A stretch of DNA of 64,000 nucleotides. Source: Ptiloglossa arizonensis (lineage: Eukaryota > Arthropoda > Insecta > Hymenoptera > Colletidae). Positions 60,657-64,000 of the stretch are shown here, piece after piece (positions within the stretch are counted from its first letter, which is position 1; every line of letters starts with the position of its first letter). The stretch lies in NCBI RefSeq assembly GCF_051014685.1, contig NC_135051.1, forward strand, positions 12,481,557 through 12,545,556. The letters run 5' to 3'. The position numbers and the translations under genes are program-made. The notes beneath the pieces are model-generated. The model saw only the letters and a program-made list of their open reading frames with translations. It searched no databases and was not told the DNA's origin.

Positions 60657-63600
60657 TTAAAAGAAACGAGAAACTATAAACAATTTTCGAGAAGCGGACG
60701 ATACGGCTGTACAGATATTAAGAGTCAACCTTTGCTTTTTAATTTTTCCAACCGACTCCTCTTACATTATAAATAAAGAATTACCAAAAGGTCGCAACCT
60801 TTTCCAGAATTACGAAAAGTTTCCCACCCTACTTAGAAGGAATTCTTATCTCTTGAACTTGTAACTGATAATTAAGCTGAAAAAGATATTCCTCATTTTG
60901 AGCTAGTCTACAAATCTACAAACTTTCGGCATTTTGAAACAACAGTTTCTGTTCTTCGTACACAGGAATTTACGAAAAGAGAAGCACTACGGTTTCCAAA
61001 TCTCCGAATCTTCGGTAGTTAGTAATATTGTTGTCACGTGCTCTATCTCTCACCGCAAGGGCATTTATCCTGTATGTAAGGCAGATGTATTTATGTGCAG
61101 TCGCTTGTACCGGCTGGAGACACATTATCCTTTCTTCCTTCGTTCCTTTCAAGACGGCGATGGGCAAATTTCGTAGCTCGAGAAGTTGATATAACCAGAA
61201 AGGGGGGCAAAGAGAAAGGAAAGGGCCAGATAACCGGGCAGAACGAAGAGCAAAAGGTAAAACGTGCCTCTGCGCAAGGACGGAAAGGAGCCGATTTAAA
61301 ATGCCGCCCACGACGGGTCATACCCCATTGTCTCGATGTTTGCAACGAATTTGCCTACGTGCTCGAATGCAACACAGTCGTTTCTGGGGTGTTCTGCTTG
61401 CAGCGCCGCAGTTTATATACGCGGCAAGAATAAACGTCTTTTACTCTGCTTTCTACAAAAATTCGACGCCGTTTGCCTACCCATGTTTAACATGCCGACG
61501 TTCGTCAAGCAATATGAATGTTCCCGCTTCGAAAAAGTTTCGATCGTTATTATCGGTCATGCCACTTACTCGATGAAAAAGGCGACAGACTAGGTCAGTC
61601 CTTGCGACAGATCTCGCGTAGTATTGATTTAATCGTTTGTGTTAACTGAACTTCAAAGCGTACTTCCATTTGACAGTTATACAGTCAAATCTTTGGGTCG
61701 AGAATGTCCCGAATATACAGAATTCGTATTTTCAAGTTTGTAATACAATGAAAGAACTCGTATACTGTATTATAATATCTTCGATTATACAATAGAAAAA
61801 TAATATATTATGAGGATAAAGTAGATCGAAAAAGATCCGAGGAACACACTAGGTTTACATTGCTGGAAAAATAATGATAATTAAACTTTTACATGCTAAT
61901 TTGCAGTAGTGGGAACAACTTATATGCAGCGGATTTTGGAATAAATCTTTGTCATAGATCAGTTTCTGTTTATTGTTTGCCGAATTGTTATTATTACTTG
62001 TTCCGCGGTGTCGTGTTTGAGAACCACACCACGACAGAAATATGAAGAAATATCACGCTTTGTAATTCAATTTTATGTTAAATTTGATAAAATTGTTGAA
62101 CCGGTTGTAAGCGAAATCAAATTTAACGAATTGAGAAATAATAGAAGATGAATCGATTAAAACTCATGTTACTACTGCGTCAGGTGTAATTAAAGTAGCA
62201 TTGTAATACGTTATTGGTCTCCTAGACAATGTATCTTGGAACAGAACTTTGAACTGAGTATCAGTAAGATGAAACTAAGAATGAGCTTATAAATTATATA
62301 CGTTAATGTGTCAAGAATATAAATGATAAAATTTTAAAAAGATGATTTTGGAAAGAATTGTTCATTGCGTCGTATTCGACCTTTGGAGCCATGAAACTTA
62401 TCTTTGACAAATTTGTTTATATCGTTAGAAATAATTACCTTCTGCCGAGACACGTTTATTACATACGTATGATTAAATATGCTCCGTGTATAAAAGTACC
62501 ATGTCACTATAAGCAAGAATTTTATGTATTTTTAAAACGTGGGAGATTAAAATACTTATATTATTTAACAATCGTTAATAAATCCTATACTTTGTTTTTA
62601 TTCTTTCGCAAATTTACCGGACTGATCCTTCATCAGTGACAATAATATCCATTTTCGTTATAATAAGTTTCCTATATCTTCGATTAGTTGTCACTACACG
62701 GACACTCGACTGTGTGGATATTGTACATTTAATATTCGGTCTTTATTGCTCGTTTAATTGCTTCATTATGCGACGTCCGTTCGCAAATTTATGTGCATTC
62801 GCACTGTTTAATTTTCCAGTGAGAGCTCGACATATATTCTTGCGACTGAAATACATTCATCTGTCCGCGGAGACGGCATTCCAATCATTGCGATCATGTC
62901 ACATTCCATAGAAAAGGTGTCTCTATATGTGTCGAGCGACGGAATATTAAAAATAATATTATAGATACATGTATTACAATTATCGTACGATATCTTTGAA
63001 CCGAATAGAGATATGCAAATAATTAAAAGTCTATGATAGTATTCTAGAAACATACCTAAAGTATGAAGCATCCCTTTTAAATGATTTTCAAATCTAAACG
63101 CATAGAAAGATGTATCATCTTTACAATTTTAAACGGTAGATGCGGTACTATTAAGAGCAAATTGAAAAAAGAAGAAATGTGAGCAATTAAAATTTCAATA
63201 AACCAGTAATATTGTATTTTCTTTTATTACAACGATACATGAAATCTGGTCTTAATGTTTCGTCAAAGATAAATAAAGTGCACCTTCGAATGTTTAACTC
63301 TAGGCTTGAGTTTCAACCCCACGCAACTACACGCAAAATTGCTCCACGAAAAAGAATTCGGCCTTCTATTAGTCGTGCACCACCTACTTCTAACGATTTA
63401 TACAAAAGAATATCTAAGAAAAATATATGACAGTAACCGTTAGGATTTCGTAAACTTTCAACACCGTGACACGCAAATATAACAATTTAACAAGAACAAC
63501 GATAGAGATTTGAATCTTATGTAAACGATTCTATATAATACAAGCTTTAATATACTCGAGCAATTTATTCGTCGTAACGACTTTGTACACAACTGTGACG

Positions 63601-64000
63601 TTCACAATTTTATCCGTTACCATTTAATAAGTACTGTTTAGGTTTTCCAAGTATATTTGGAATTCGTTCGATACACGGCTTTGCGAACTTCGTAGGAGAC
63701 GATATTTTGATTATGCGTCAACTAATTTCATTAACCCATCAGTTTGATTAATCGATTACAAGATACACTCGGTAGCGGCCTACACATTTTACAAGAATAG
63801 AACGCAAGTCGTCCCTCCAATGACCGTATCAGCCCTGTCCCTCTTGACAAATATCGTGGAAAAAAGTTTCATCGATCAGGACTTGTATCGGTGCTTCCAT
63901 TATTTCTTTCTCGCGTAAATGCGAGAAAAATGCAAAACATTGTTGACAAGAGAATACATTTATCGAAAATGCAAGGAAAATTGAAATGGCGGGGAATTGT
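60657..64000. other. Non-coding DNA with a CpG-rich block at 60960-61600
   Basis: Frames of 80-113 codons overlap on both strands across 60960-61600, which argues for composition and not for genes; a conserved regulatory block is possible. The remainder is AT-rich with no supported feature. Confidence 0.45.

Noticed and set aside
60970..61593. Overlapping frames of 84-113 codons on both strands
   Set aside because: Mutually overlapping on opposite strands with no recognised motif; explained by low stop density in CpG-rich DNA.

Overview
The window is AT-rich eukaryotic DNA (roughly two thirds A+T, judged by eye), with frequent CpG and short islands of more even composition. The AT-rich background, high CpG, small intron-like spacing and mix of mobile-element relics (mariner, piggyBac, PIF/Harbinger and Jockey-type LINE) fit an insect genome, most likely a hymenopteran (bee, wasp or ant). 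That assignment is an inference from style and element content. No operons, ribosome binding sites, CRISPR arrays, rRNA or convincing tRNA genes were seen.

No complete protein-coding gene can be supported. The longest open frames (141-170 codons) have chance-like composition and overlap open frames on the other strand. The window is best read as intergenic or deep intronic DNA of a gene-poor region. A few coding-like fragments exist: a possible small plus-strand exon at 41482-41533, a minus-strand frame at 54445-54692, a broken minus-strand block at 42893-43555, a retrocopy-like block ending in poly(A) at 38207-39088, a short frame with a zinc-finger-like spacing at 44558-44779, and a GC-rich degenerate block at 29179-30900. 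None could be matched to a named gene.

The best supported content is mobile and repetitive DNA. Around 15.1-16.9 kb are a direct-repeat pair, a degenerate duplication, a 174-bp piggyBac-type MITE with TTAA ends, and a decayed Jockey-type LINE endonuclease that is split by a younger LINE 3' tail with a 10-bp target duplication. At 20.76-21.22 kb is a 19-bp minisatellite. A hairpin MITE lies at 28.5 kb, a mariner-type MITE at 37.2 kb and a 687-bp PIF/Harbinger-type element with TTA duplication at 59.97-60.66 kb. A pair of tandem arrays (about 115 bp x 3 and 278 bp x 3.9) occupies 46.4-48.1 kb. A dispersed repeat occurs at 2.75 kb and 44.3 kb.

Between these, islands of higher GC and denser motif content (for example 6.4-6.9, 12.0-13.3, 17.7-18.0, 22.0-22.5, 31.7-32.2, 34.5-35.3, 53.1-53.4 and 58.1-58.5 kb) look like candidate conserved regulatory DNA. 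No new biological system could be demonstrated; the nested LINE insertion is the clearest single event.
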